Made by a program: the position numbers and the translations under genes
In this document: piece after piece, positions 1-8,541 of the stretch
How the letters are laid out: every line of letters begins with the position of its first letter
Position numbering within the stretch: position 1 is the stretch's first letter
DNA from: CAZELM01 sp964512995
GTDB lineage: Bacteria; CSSED10-310
Direction of reading: 5' to 3'
NCBI GenBank assembly: GCA_964512995.1
Contig: CAZELM010000006.1
Coordinates: 77,413 to 141,412, forward strand
Length of the DNA: 64,000 nucleotides
Notes under the pieces: generated by a model
Told to the model about the DNA's origin: nothing
Database searches by the model: none
Seen by the model: the letters and a program-made list of their open reading frames with translations, nothing else

Positions 1-967
1 GTAAGCTCGGAAACTGAAACTCCCTGACCAAATCAATGCCTTCCCGCATGAGCATTCGGATGGCGGTCGGTGCCGAGTACCATACTGTAACGCCGTATTT
101 TTGAAGAATTTCATACCATGTCCGCGGTTTGAATCCTCCCTCATAGACCACTTGCGTCACACCATTGGCCCATGGACCGATAATGCCATAGGAAGTTCCG
201 GTCACCCAGCCAGGGTCAGCCGTACACCAATAGACATCTTCGGGATGGAGATCCAGTATCCATCGGGATGTGAGATATTGGGACAAGATGGAGTTATGCA
301 CATGAAGAGCGCCTTTGGGTTTACCGGTTGTGCCGGAGGTGTAATGCAGGACGGATGGCGTCTCTGGAGTTGCCGGGAAGGGCTCAAAGTGATCGATATT
401 GAGATCTTCCATGAGATGAGAGACTTCACCTTCTTCTTGTTTGTACCGGTTCAGGTCATGTGTTACGATGATGTATTTGAGATGCGGGAGTTTATCGCGG
501 ATTTTCCGGACGCGTTTGACAAATTTGGGTGTGGTGATTACCGCAGATGCACCCCCATCGGACAGACGGGTCAGAAGGGAATCTTCTTGAAAGGCAGAGA
601 AAAGAGGTGCAGCGATACAGCCGGATTTCAGGATTCCGAGAAATGAAATATACAGCTCCGGCATTTTATCCATGAAAATATAAACACGCTTCCCGGGCTC
701 CAATCCCAATTTATTCCGCAGTAAATGAGCGAATCCGTTGGAGTGGCGACGGATATCGTTATAAGTGAATGTCAGCGTTCCTTCGCCATGTCCTTCCCAA
801 TGCATGGCGACTTTGTCTCCATACCCGAGGTTACAGATACGATCGGAGCATAATGCGCCAATATTCCAGGTATCCTGACCCAGAATACCAAGCTCCCTTT
901 TTGCAATGGACCAATCGAAATGCGTAATGATGTCTTCATAAGAGCCAATATTATGTTTCAGTTCCAT
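1..967 (-). CDS. acsA: Acetyl-CoA synthetase (AMP-forming), N-terminal part; runs off the left edge
   Basis: The reverse strand reads without a stop from an ATG at 967 to the window edge, about 322 residues. It would activate acetate (or a short acyl acid) with ATP to acyl-AMP and then acyl-CoA in the cytosol. Seen: the ATP-binding loop YTSGTTGKPKG followed by ALHVH, then YWCTADPGWVTGTSYG and VWYSAPTAIRMLM, all hallmarks of the ANL superfamily. The N-terminus (MELKHNIGSYED, HFDWSIAKRELG) resembles Bacillus-type AcsA more than E. coli Acs. An AAGGAG lies six bases upstream of the ATG and fixes the start. The C-terminal domain with the catalytic lysine is outside the window. Acetate is the likely substrate, but other short acids are possible. 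Confidence 0.9.
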   Translation of the reverse strand, partial: MELKHNIGSYEDIITHFDWSIAKRELGILGQDTWNIGALCSDRICNLGYGDKVAMHWEGHGEGTLTFTYNDIRRHSNGFAHLLRNKLGLEPGKRVYIFMDKMPELYISFLGILKSGCIAAPLFSAFQEDSLLTRLSDGGASAVITTPKFVKRVRKIRDKLPHLKYIIVTHDLNRYKQEEGEVSHLMEDLNIDHFEPFPATPETPSVLHYTSGTTGKPKGALHVHNSILSQYLTSRWILDLHPEDVYWCTADPGWVTGTSYGIIGPWANGVTQVVYEGGFKPRTWYEILQKYGVTVWYSAPTAIRMLMREGIDLVREFQFPSL

Positions 968-1112
968 TCCATGAATACTCCTTATCCATTGGTGTTATCA
1001 ATGCCCGGACATTTATGAAGAACCCACTCAATCACTCTTCACCGGGGATATAAATTCCACTCGAACACTAGCATCTCTGAAACAAAGAGTCAAAAGATCC
1101 GTGTTTGAAAAA

Positions 1113-1128
1113 TGTTCCACGTGGAACA
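1113..1128. promoter_or_regulatory. parS site 1 (ParB-binding centromere)
   Basis: TGTTCCACGTGGAACA is a perfect 16-bp palindrome, identical to the Pseudomonas parS consensus and within the Bacillus one. The symmetry extends to 24 bp (1109-1132). ParB (Spo0J) binds such sites, loads as a clamp and, with ParA and SMC, segregates the origin region. It lies about 145 bp upstream of the acsA start. parA and parB are not in this window. Confidence 0.85.
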
Positions 1129-1679
1129 TTTTCCAAAATCCAATCCAGATCCCAATGGTCAACCCTTCAAAAAAACGTCACCTTAAACACAACCTTTGAT
1201 GCGCTTTCCATGGAACACGTTACCCAAACAGCCAATGCTTCCTCCATGAACCTCAATCCGAAGAGCCCATTGTCGCAGTCCCCTTGCTGAATGTCCAAAT
1301 CATCGCCAATCATCCCATTCACCATGCGACACCACTTGATCACTTCCGAAAAACAACGGCGGTTATGAAGTTTCATTGATAAATCAAACCTTGCTACACA
1401 GAACTCCTTGAAAATGAGCCGTAGAACACGATTTAAGCAATACGTCGATAATTGAGATAAATATAGAAATATAAGTATGTCATAAGACTTATTATTGTTT
1501 TATCAAGATTGAATTGTTTTTGGATAGAATATGGAGATCGATAAAATCAGTTAATTGACAGATTTTAGTGTCCGAAACTACCCAAAACAGTCATGGTCTG
1601 CGATTCCAGGTTAATACGGGAGCAGATGATCGGTTATAGCTGAAATAATCACCACAGATTCAAACGGATAAGAGAATTA

Positions 1680-1936
1680 TAGTTTCCATCAGTTCAGAAA
1701 GGAAATACCCGATCCGAGTATGTTTACTGTTCTAGACTCGCCGAAGATGTTCAGTACGGCGTTAGAGCAAGTTTCTTATCATCTTATCCGTGTCCATCTG
1801 TGTCCATCCATGGTTAGAAGAAAAGTCAACCACCGATGAACACGGATTCACACGGATAGGAAAAAAGAACTAGAGTTTCCATCAGTTCAGAAAGGAAATA
1901 CCCGATCTGTGTATGATCACTGTTATGGACTCACCG
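1680..1936 (+). repeat. Direct repeat, two copies (1681-1743 and 1874-1936)
   Basis: The first 34 bases, beginning AGTTTCCATCAGTTCAG, are identical in both copies; the following 29 bases match with about seven substitutions. The copies are offset by 193 bp, flank the CACGGAT inverted repeat and lie between the two parS sites. The second copy ends about 24 bp before parS site 2. No coding potential was seen. Confidence 0.8.
1782..1859. repeat. Inverted pair of CACGGAT-type modules
   Basis: The left arm (1782-1815) reads CTTATCCGTGTCCATCTGTG and on to CCATGGTT; the right arm (1827-1859) reads AACCACCGATGAACACGG and on to CACACGGATAG. Within an arm, CACGGAT-like heptamers recur every 10 nt. The arms are imperfect reverse complements separated by about 11 nt, so the transcript could fold into a long hairpin. 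Related modules occur at 17.7-18.1 kb and 48.0 kb. Confidence 0.75.
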
Positions 1937-1960
1937 TAAAGGAAACCAGATTGGCAAAAA

Positions 1961-1976
1961 TGTTCCACGTGGAACA
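1961..1976. promoter_or_regulatory. parS site 2 (ParB-binding centromere)
   Basis: This is a second exact copy of TGTTCCACGTGGAACA, with symmetry extending one base on each side (1960-1977). It abuts the stop codon of the leftward lipoprotein gene (stop at 1979-1981). Two identical 16-mers within 0.85 kb are very unlikely by chance. Clustered parS sites normally mark the origin-proximal part of a chromosome. Confidence 0.85.
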
Positions 1977-1978
1977 TC

Positions 1979-2809
1979 TCACGGAGCTGTTAGTTGGTTG
2001 TTTGGTGTGAAATCGAACTGGATTGTACCCATCTGGTCTGTTCGATTGAGTAAAATATTGCTTTGTGAAATCAGTTCGAGTGTTCGGTCATGCGGTTTCC
2101 CATACGGATTGATGCCAACCGATAAGACAGCCACCCTTGGATCGATCAGATGAAGGAATTCCGGATGTAACTCCCCACCATGATGCGGAAGTGTCATGAT
2201 ACCCGATCGAAGACGTGAACCATAAACCGCACACAGTTCAGCCTGAATCGCCGTTCCAATATCACCACAGAATAATAATCCATCACCAAACTGCCTAATT
2301 CGGAAGACCATTGAGGAATTATTCATGTCAGGATGAATCGTATCCGGATGCAAAATGTCAATGCCAATCCCATTTTTCAGAAACAAGGTAGCTCCTCGTC
2401 GGACCACATGATACGGAATTCGATTGTGCTGGATGTATTTTCGAAATCCTTCCGGATTATTGGCATCATCCAACTCATACACGCCGAATATTTTACCGAT
2501 TGGTATCCGGGATGCCAGGATACCGTGGAATCCACCAATATGATCCGGATGTGGATGTGTCAGAAAAGCAGCTTCAAAATTCAATATTCTGCAATTTCGG
2601 ATGATGGATAACAATTGCGAGGTACAGTTTGGATATCCCCCATCTATCAGGATATTTGTCGATCTGTAACGGATGATCACAGCTTCACCATAACCAACAT
2701 CCACGAAAGAAACACTCATGTGATCAGCATTCCGGGGAATCTGATGGATACACGCGGACACAACTCCGGCAGTGCTGAGCAAGATAAATGAGCGTCGTGT
2801 CATGGTCAT
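1979..2809 (-). CDS. ComEC/Rec2-type metallo-beta-lactamase-fold lipoprotein
   Basis: 276 residues. The N-terminus carries TRRSFILLSTAG followed by VVSAC: a twin-arginine motif combined with a lipobox, so probably a Tat-exported lipoprotein lipidated at Cys20. The body is the MBL domain found alone or at the C-terminus of ComEC: SVSFVDVGYGEAVIIR, then LTHPHPDHIGG with metal ligands H85, H87, D89 and H90, a later FCGDIG, and LPHHGG. Family members are metal-dependent hydrolases, some of them nucleases or phosphodiesterases; the substrate here is unknown. There is no ComEC membrane domain. It is the last gene of a leftward run. A second in-frame ATG lies two codons inside. The stop abuts parS site 2. 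Confidence 0.8.
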   Translation of the reverse strand: MTMTRRSFILLSTAGVVSACIHQIPRNADHMSVSFVDVGYGEAVIIRYRSTNILIDGGYPNCTSQLLSIIRNCRILNFEAAFLTHPHPDHIGGFHGILASRIPIGKIFGVYELDDANNPEGFRKYIQHNRIPYHVVRRGATLFLKNGIGIDILHPDTIHPDMNNSSMVFRIRQFGDGLLFCGDIGTAIQAELCAVYGSRLRSGIMTLPHHGGELHPEFLHLIDPRVAVLSVGINPYGKPHDRTLELISQSNILLNRTDQMGTIQFDFTPNNQLTAP

Positions 2810-2847
2810 GGATTCGAGCCGGGCGGAAGTGTCAATTTCCCCAATAG

Positions 2848-3651
2848 TTAAGGATTCTTCCGCCGAAACTCCTCTTCAAACTTCTCCAGTTCGATGATTC
2901 CTGTGGATTTTCGGTGGTGTTTGGAAGTCTTTTTCCGATATTTATCCGTCGCCCGATCCTGGCTTTTGTTTGATTTCGTTGCCAGATTGGCTTTCTCAGG
3001 TTGCGTTTTCATTGAATGATCCGGAGAGGAGGACAGGGAACTGGAATCCTTTCGACTGATTCTGACTGCATCCGGAGTGATATTCGTATGATGCTCAGAT
3101 TGAGTATCGGAAGGATTGACGGGGAGTGTTATGGTGCGAAGAGTGGTCGTGTTCGTATCGATAATGGATGGCTCATTTGTATCAGCCGTAAGCGCTTTCC
3201 GTAATGCTGCAATTTCTGATTCCATGTCGTGAATGCGCATGCCCATGGTTTTTTTTTCAGCCACCAATTGTTGAATTTTGCTGGATAACGATCGATTTTC
3301 AGACTCAAAATGAACGATTTGTTTGCGATTATCCTCGAGTTTCTGTTGTAAGGTGTCCAGTTTCTGCGTTAATGCATCCTCTGATTTTTTCTTGTCAAGT
3401 AACGCGGCTCTGTAGGTTTTCAATTGTACCGTCGCTTCATCCAGGCTTTTCTTTTTTTCATCAAATAACACTAATTGTTCTCTAAGCGAGGCGTTTTCGT
3501 TTTGGAGAGATAATTGCAGTTCTTCAAATTGGCTCTGGCGAGTCCGGTTTTGTGTGAGATGTCTAAGAAGCAGTGAGTGTCGGAATAACCATCCCAATCC
3601 ACCTGCACATAAAGCGGTAACTCCAAAAAGTACCCACTCTAAAGTATTCAT
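2848..3651 (-). CDS. Membrane-anchored coiled-coil protein, function unknown
   Basis: About 267 residues. Seen: one N-terminal hydrophobic segment (WVLFGVTALCAGGLGWLF), then about 130 residues of heptad-like, E/K/Q-rich sequence predicted to be a coiled coil, then a Ser/Thr/Lys-rich low-complexity region, and a basic C-terminus ending in LEKFEEEFRRKNP. There is no enzymatic motif. AGGGGAC lies eight bases before the ATG at 3651, which makes this start better than the ATG two codons upstream (3657). It sits 134 bp downstream of the kinase gene on the same strand. A scaffold or envelope tether is plausible from the architecture only. Confidence 0.65.
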   Translation of the reverse strand: MNTLEWVLFGVTALCAGGLGWLFRHSLLLRHLTQNRTRQSQFEELQLSLQNENASLREQLVLFDEKKKSLDEATVQLKTYRAALLDKKKSEDALTQKLDTLQQKLEDNRKQIVHFESENRSLSSKIQQLVAEKKTMGMRIHDMESEIAALRKALTADTNEPSIIDTNTTTLRTITLPVNPSDTQSEHHTNITPDAVRISRKDSSSLSSSPDHSMKTQPEKANLATKSNKSQDRATDKYRKKTSKHHRKSTGIIELEKFEEEFRRKNP

Positions 3652-3785
3652 CGCCATTGTCCCCTGAGATACAGCAGATTAAACGATTCGGCATCTCCCG
3701 ATCACAAATTACAAACACTAATTTTACCACTTCTGGAGATTATTACAAATTATTTAGATTCAATTTTCTCTCAGAATATGAAAAC

Positions 3786-6700
3786 CTAATCCTCCAACAA
3801 TCCCAACTCATCCAGAATTTCTTTTCCACGTTCCGAGTCGATACCTGATTCAATTAAAAAATTAGCGAGGAGATGGCTGGTATGAATGAACAACCGCCTG
3901 GAATGATGTGCCTTGAATCCATTTCGGCTTCTCTCCAGTAACACCACCGGATGAGTGGGTGTATCGATTTTGAAATCAGCCCAGATATTCAGTTCCGCAT
4001 AACATAGATCAATATAATGAGAGAATTCCCGATAATCTGGAAAGCGATCCGGCAAAGATTTCAGCCGGATCAAAGCATCAGAGTAGTGATGGTTGCGAAT
4101 GAGTAAGCGCGTGAATTCTAGTTCATACTTTAATGAAAAGGCAGGTTGTATCTCAACGTTCAGAAGATTTTTGGCCATCTGGAACCATTGTCCCGATTGT
4201 TCGAGCAATCCATCATCACGCGTGATCACTCCCCGGATCAGGTAACATTCCGATAGACCAAAGATATCTGTCAATGTGGAGTATATCGAGACACTCCGGT
4301 TCAGATATATTTCAACATCTGTCAATCGGTTTTTTTCAAGATATAGCTGGGCAAGCCCCAAAGATGCATCTGCGATCTGTTTCGGACAGTTCAATTCTTC
4401 GAAATATACCAAGATCCGTTGGTACATCTGAATGGCAGACTCGGTTTCTCCAATTCGTGCATAATTCTCGGCACAGACCAACTGTAAGTCTCCCCATCGA
4501 ATCATCAGATACGCATAAGGCTCCAATCCTTTCAGTGCCTGATTCAATGATTCTTTAGAGACTTTCGATGGGTCGATCTGCATCTGTTTGAAATTGATGG
4601 AAAGTCTCAGAAAGTTCGATTCATCATACGATTCAATTTTATGAGCCAGAACCATCGCCGAATGATAATGATCCCGTGATTCATGATTCTTCCCCCAAAG
4701 CCGACAAAGATCACCCATATAGACAAGATTCCAGATCTGGCCGTGGAAATCATTGACACGCTCCGCGTGTTGTTTCGCTAATAAATAACAATCCATCGCA
4801 CGATTGAAATCACCTTCATATCGTGCAATCCAGCCAAAGCTCTCGTAACATAGCATCATTATCCTTGAGTTGGAGGAAGCGATTGGATGATGACTTAAAT
4901 ATTCGGAAATGCGAGAGGTTGTATGCACCTTCCCTTGATGTAACGCGATACGAGATAATCCGCTCAATGCCGAAAGAGTATGCTGCTGGCAGATAGATAG
5001 GCAGTCTGAAAATTCAGTCGGTCCATTTTGGGGGAAATCAGAACATTCACGAATCAAAGAAAAATAGATTTCTTTGGCGGAGTTGAGATATCCCATTGTC
5101 ACCAGACATTCCGCTCGTAAACGCCGTATGGTCCCGGTATGTGTAATGTCTTTGAGCATGCTGGCTTCTGATTGATCCAACGTTTTCAATAATGCAGGGA
5201 ATTTTCTCCGTTCGAGTAATACACCGGATAGATTCCGATAAAAATCAGCGGATTGTTTGGCATAATCCATTTGAGACAGGTGATATGCCAAACACTCCCC
5301 GTTTTCCATATCAAATGATGATTCAATGAGAGGGAAAGCGCGGATCCTGCCTTGGAAAATTGTTGCAGCCTGAGCATGATACCGCTGACGTTGCTCTTCC
5401 GATATCGTCTGATAAACTGCTTTTTTTAGCATGGGAGAATGAAAAGCATAGTAATCATGATCCCGCGAAGTTTCTACCAACATTGTTTCAGATAACAGGA
5501 AATCTAGGGCATCCAGTGCTGATTCTTCATCTTGGCCTGTCAGCGTGACAAGGAGATCAAATTTGAATGGGCGGCTCAAAATGGAAGCAGCTTGAAGGAG
5601 CATTCTATCCGTGTGCCTCAATTTTGCCAGCCGTTGATCAATGTGCTGCTTGTATGGTTCCGGTATGGAAATATCAAATGAGTCATCGAATGTCGTGTAA
5701 TGTATTTTTGAATATGCCGGTAACCATAGTCTCCGCCTGGCAGTCAAATATCCTTTGGAAACCAATTCACGCACAATGGAATGGATCATCCCTGGATTTC
5801 CTAGAGATATCCGATAGATCCATTGATATATCAGAGGAGTAATAATTTCACCGTTCAACATGGAGTGTATCATGGAACGCGTGTTTTTTTCGTCCAGAGG
5901 CTCCAACTTGATGATCCGAAAGTTCTTTTCTTTAAAAAACGATTGCTCGACCCGTTTGATCAGATGATCGGATGCGTGTCTGTGGGAACTGCTGTCCCGG
6001 CAAGTGACTAAAAGTACCAATCCAGTTGATGGTTCAGCACGTTCAGATGAAAAAACATTTCGGCAAAGGATAAATTGAAGGAGATCGATATCAGGTTTGG
6101 ATGCCCATTGACAGTTATCGAAATGGATGATCAATGGGGATGATCGCGTGGTATGAGTCAGCATCCGATTAATCAGATCAAAAAAGAGATGATACGCACT
6201 CTGCGGAATCGAGATTGAGTGTGAATCAGTGTCGGTACTCGAACCTGTCAGATGAACGATTTTTTCAAAATCTGTTTTCCAGCGTTCAGAAAGAGCAGGA
6301 TCCATGGATTTCAGGTCAAGACACGAACGGATGATCTCCATCCATGGCCGAAATAATCGATTCTCATCTTCAAAATAGGCGCTCTGGAGAAAAGAGATGC
6401 CCTGCAGAGCCGAAGATGCCTTGATTTCATCCGCGAGCCTTGTTTTTCCTGAACCCATATCACCATAAATGAAAAAAGCGCTCCCTTCGTGACTCCCCTT
6501 CGCAGTGTCCATCGCCTGACGAATGGATTTGAGTTCTTGATCACGACCCAGGCATTCGGGTTCGGCCAGAAGTTCGTGAAGGGAGATGGCTGGCAGGATA
6601 ATCGTGTTCTGTTCAGAAGTGGAATGTGATAGAAAACTGCTGCGGATCGAAATCAGATCTTGCATCAGCATTTGAGCACTCTGGTAACGTTCGTCCGGCA

Positions 6701-7487
6701 TCCGGCGTAACATCTTAGTAACCATCTGAGCGATACGCCGGTCCAATGCGGGATTTATCGATAGCGGATCGGGAGCTTCCCGTTGGGAGCGCGCAATCAA
6801 TTGCTCCATCATCCCACCCGTAAAAGGTAATGTTCCGGTAAATGTCCGGAATATAATGACTCCCAACGAATAGATATCAGATCGATGATCAACCATGGTG
6901 GTGTAGGTTTGTTCAGGACTCATAAATTCGGCGGTTCCCAAAATAGAACCGGTTCGTGTCATTTTGTCCGCATGGAGATCCCGGATCAGGCCGAAGTCCG
7001 TCAATTTGGCGATTCCATCCCGAGTTACCAAAATATTGGCCGGTTTCATATCCCGGTGGACAAAATGATTCTGATGGAGATAATCAAGAGCATGAGTGAT
7101 TTGAATCAATAATCCTAGGACATAATCCACTCGCTGAGGATTATTCAGAATGTCCGGTGTATTCAGGTTTCTGCTGTAGTTGGAGATGTGATCATCGTAG
7201 TTGTGCCCATCAATATACTCCATACTGAAGTAGTCCTGATTATCAATACAGCCACTCTCATAAACATGCACCAGATTGGCGTGGGATAATCGAGCGGCGG
7301 CAGAAAATTCTCTTTTAAAACGAATATGTGAGATGCAATCCCCATCGTACCCCAGAGAGTTGATCATCTTCAATGCCACGAGCTTTTCAGTTTCGGTGTC
7401 ACGGGCGAGATAGACACACCCGGAACCTCCCATACCGAGAAGTCGGACGATGAAATATTTACCAAAATATGATTGTTCAATATTCAT
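3786..7487 (-). CDS. Ser/Thr protein kinase fused to AAA-type ATPase and TPR-like region (PknK-like)
   Basis: 1233 residues. The kinase spans roughly residues 8-285: glycine-rich loop GMGGSG (18-23), invariant VALK lysine (K40), HRDMKPAN (144-151), DFG (164-166) and an APE-equivalent SPEQ. A P-loop ATPase follows: GDMGSGKT (342-349) and a Walker-B-like LIIHFDNCQWA near 450. The rest, to about 1230, is helical and TPR-like (for example FNRAMDCYLLAKQHAERV and ESAIQMYQRILVYFEEL). The same architecture (kinase, ATPase, TPR) is known in PknK and related multidomain signalling kinases. There is no transmembrane segment, so it is probably cytosolic. It lies 24 bp downstream of the aldolase gene within the sigma-factor cluster. 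Substrates are unknown; the kinase looks catalytically intact. Confidence 0.88.
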   Translation of the reverse strand: MNIEQSYFGKYFIVRLLGMGGSGCVYLARDTETEKLVALKMINSLGYDGDCISHIRFKREFSAAARLSHANLVHVYESGCIDNQDYFSMEYIDGHNYDDHISNYSRNLNTPDILNNPQRVDYVLGLLIQITHALDYLHQNHFVHRDMKPANILVTRDGIAKLTDFGLIRDLHADKMTRTGSILGTAEFMSPEQTYTTMVDHRSDIYSLGVIIFRTFTGTLPFTGGMMEQLIARSQREAPDPLSINPALDRRIAQMVTKMLRRMPDERYQSAQMLMQDLISIRSSFLSHSTSEQNTIILPAISLHELLAEPECLGRDQELKSIRQAMDTAKGSHEGSAFFIYGDMGSGKTRLADEIKASSALQGISFLQSAYFEDENRLFRPWMEIIRSCLDLKSMDPALSERWKTDFEKIVHLTGSSTDTDSHSISIPQSAYHLFFDLINRMLTHTTRSSPLIIHFDNCQWASKPDIDLLQFILCRNVFSSERAEPSTGLVLLVTCRDSSSHRHASDHLIKRVEQSFFKEKNFRIIKLEPLDEKNTRSMIHSMLNGEIITPLIYQWIYRISLGNPGMIHSIVRELVSKGYLTARRRLWLPAYSKIHYTTFDDSFDISIPEPYKQHIDQRLAKLRHTDRMLLQAASILSRPFKFDLLVTLTGQDEESALDALDFLLSETMLVETSRDHDYYAFHSPMLKKAVYQTISEEQRQRYHAQAATIFQGRIRAFPLIESSFDMENGECLAYHLSQMDYAKQSADFYRNLSGVLLERRKFPALLKTLDQSEASMLKDITHTGTIRRLRAECLVTMGYLNSAKEIYFSLIRECSDFPQNGPTEFSDCLSICQQHTLSALSGLSRIALHQGKVHTTSRISEYLSHHPIASSNSRIMMLCYESFGWIARYEGDFNRAMDCYLLAKQHAERVNDFHGQIWNLVYMGDLCRLWGKNHESRDHYHSAMVLAHKIESYDESNFLRLSINFKQMQIDPSKVSKESLNQALKGLEPYAYLMIRWGDLQLVCAENYARIGETESAIQMYQRILVYFEELNCPKQIADASLGLAQLYLEKNRLTDVEIYLNRSVSIYSTLTDIFGLSECYLIRGVITRDDGLLEQSGQWFQMAKNLLNVEIQPAFSLKYELEFTRLLIRNHHYSDALIRLKSLPDRFPDYREFSHYIDLCYAELNIWADFKIDTPTHPVVLLERSRNGFKAHHSRRLFIHTSHLLANFLIESGIDSERGKEILDELGLLED

Positions 7488-7511
7488 AATCGATTATCTG
7501 ATGTTCTGATT

Positions 7512-8357
7512 TCAATCATGTATTCCCAGACGATTCAGAATCTCATGAATGATACCGTCAATGTGCGTTTTGTTTATTTCCGGATGGTTCGATGGTGAAG
7601 CGGTTGTGCGTGAAGTGGGAGCATCTGTTTTGGGCATGATGACGGTTTGGTTGTCAGCCAGGATCGAACAGGCATCGAAGTTTGCAGCAGAACATGTCTG
7701 TCCTTTGAAGTGAGTGTGTAATCCCAGGTTCTTACGCTGTTCCAGGAGCTTATTGACTTCGGATGTGGATAATGTGTTGATCCGCCCCAGTTGATGCGCG
7801 ATATACGTGATATGCGCACAATGTTCCAATGTCTCCATCCGAAAATAAGCGCGGGTAAGATCCTGACCAATGGCCAACGCACCATGGTTTTGCAGAAGAA
7901 ATGCATCATAATCATGCACATAGTTCATCAGGTGATCAAACAATTCCGACGTCCCGGGTGTTCCATATTCCGCCAGTGGTATACCCCCCAATGTAATAAT
8001 AACCTCCGGCAGTGTGGCTTGGGTCAAAGGTATTCCAGATACACTGAATGCAGTTGAATATGGCGGATGTGCGTGTACTATGGCATTGATGTCCGAACGT
8101 TTTTCATATATCTTCAAATGCATGTGGATTTCTGAAGATGCTTTTGATGTTTTATTGCGTGGTGTTCCATTCATATCTGTGATCACCATCATTTCTGGGG
8201 TCATAAAGCCTTTGGAAACCCCCGTAGGTGAAATCACGATGGACTGATCATCAATCCGTGCACTGATATTTCCATCATTCGCTGCGACATACCCTCGAGC
8301 ATAGATTCGTCTTCCGATCTCTACAATTTCCTTTTTTAAGATTGTTGTATTTATCAT
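7512..8357 (-). CDS. Class II aldolase/adducin-family protein (fuculose-phosphate aldolase-like)
   Basis: 281 residues from the ATG at 8357. The frame stays open further upstream, but that extension has no family similarity and is rejected. Seen: NDGNISAR, ISPTGVSKGFM, the Zn ligands in VHAHPPYS (HxH), a later QNHGALAIG, and the catalytic-type glutamate context ASSEIHMH. The family cleaves sugar phosphates (fuculose-1-P, ribulose-5-P, methylthioribulose-1-P) to dihydroxyacetone phosphate or related products. The domain normally ends near residue 215; here about 60 extra polar residues follow (Thr/Ser/Pro-rich, then HIDGIIHEILNRLGIHD). It lies between the bactofilin-like and kinase genes on the same strand. 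The substrate cannot be assigned. Confidence 0.82.
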   Translation of the reverse strand: MINTTILKKEIVEIGRRIYARGYVAANDGNISARIDDQSIVISPTGVSKGFMTPEMMVITDMNGTPRNKTSKASSEIHMHLKIYEKRSDINAIVHAHPPYSTAFSVSGIPLTQATLPEVIITLGGIPLAEYGTPGTSELFDHLMNYVHDYDAFLLQNHGALAIGQDLTRAYFRMETLEHCAHITYIAHQLGRINTLSTSEVNKLLEQRKNLGLHTHFKGQTCSAANFDACSILADNQTVIMPKTDAPTSRTTASPSNHPEINKTHIDGIIHEILNRLGIHD

Positions 8358-8541
8358 CCGTCCAGTTCCATCCCTTCCATAATGGACATTCAACATACCA
8401 GAAAAATAATAAAATATAAACGCAGGAATCCGCTTTCCAGACATCATCCGGAGTTTGGAGAAAGATGTAATTGTCGATACTCTCCAACAGATTAGATGGA
8501 TTATTGAATCGCTGGGTTTATGAAGGTATAACTTTTGTCGA

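Larger units (their letters stand above)
968..1978. other. Gene-free region of about 1 kb with two parS sites and repeats
   Basis: No convincing reading frame lies here on either strand; short frames of 60-70 codons lack ribosome sites and recognisable sequence. The region holds two perfect parS-like palindromes about 848 bp apart, a 63-bp direct repeat in two copies, and an imperfect inverted repeat of CACGGAT-type modules. The 5' end must carry the promoter of the leftward acsA gene. The sequence between about 1430 and 1560 is visibly AT-rich. Confidence 0.7.

Noticed and set aside
1105..1376. Short overlapping frames on both strands next to parS site 1
   Set aside because: Under 70 codons, no ribosome site, one starts inside the palindrome itself; no homology.
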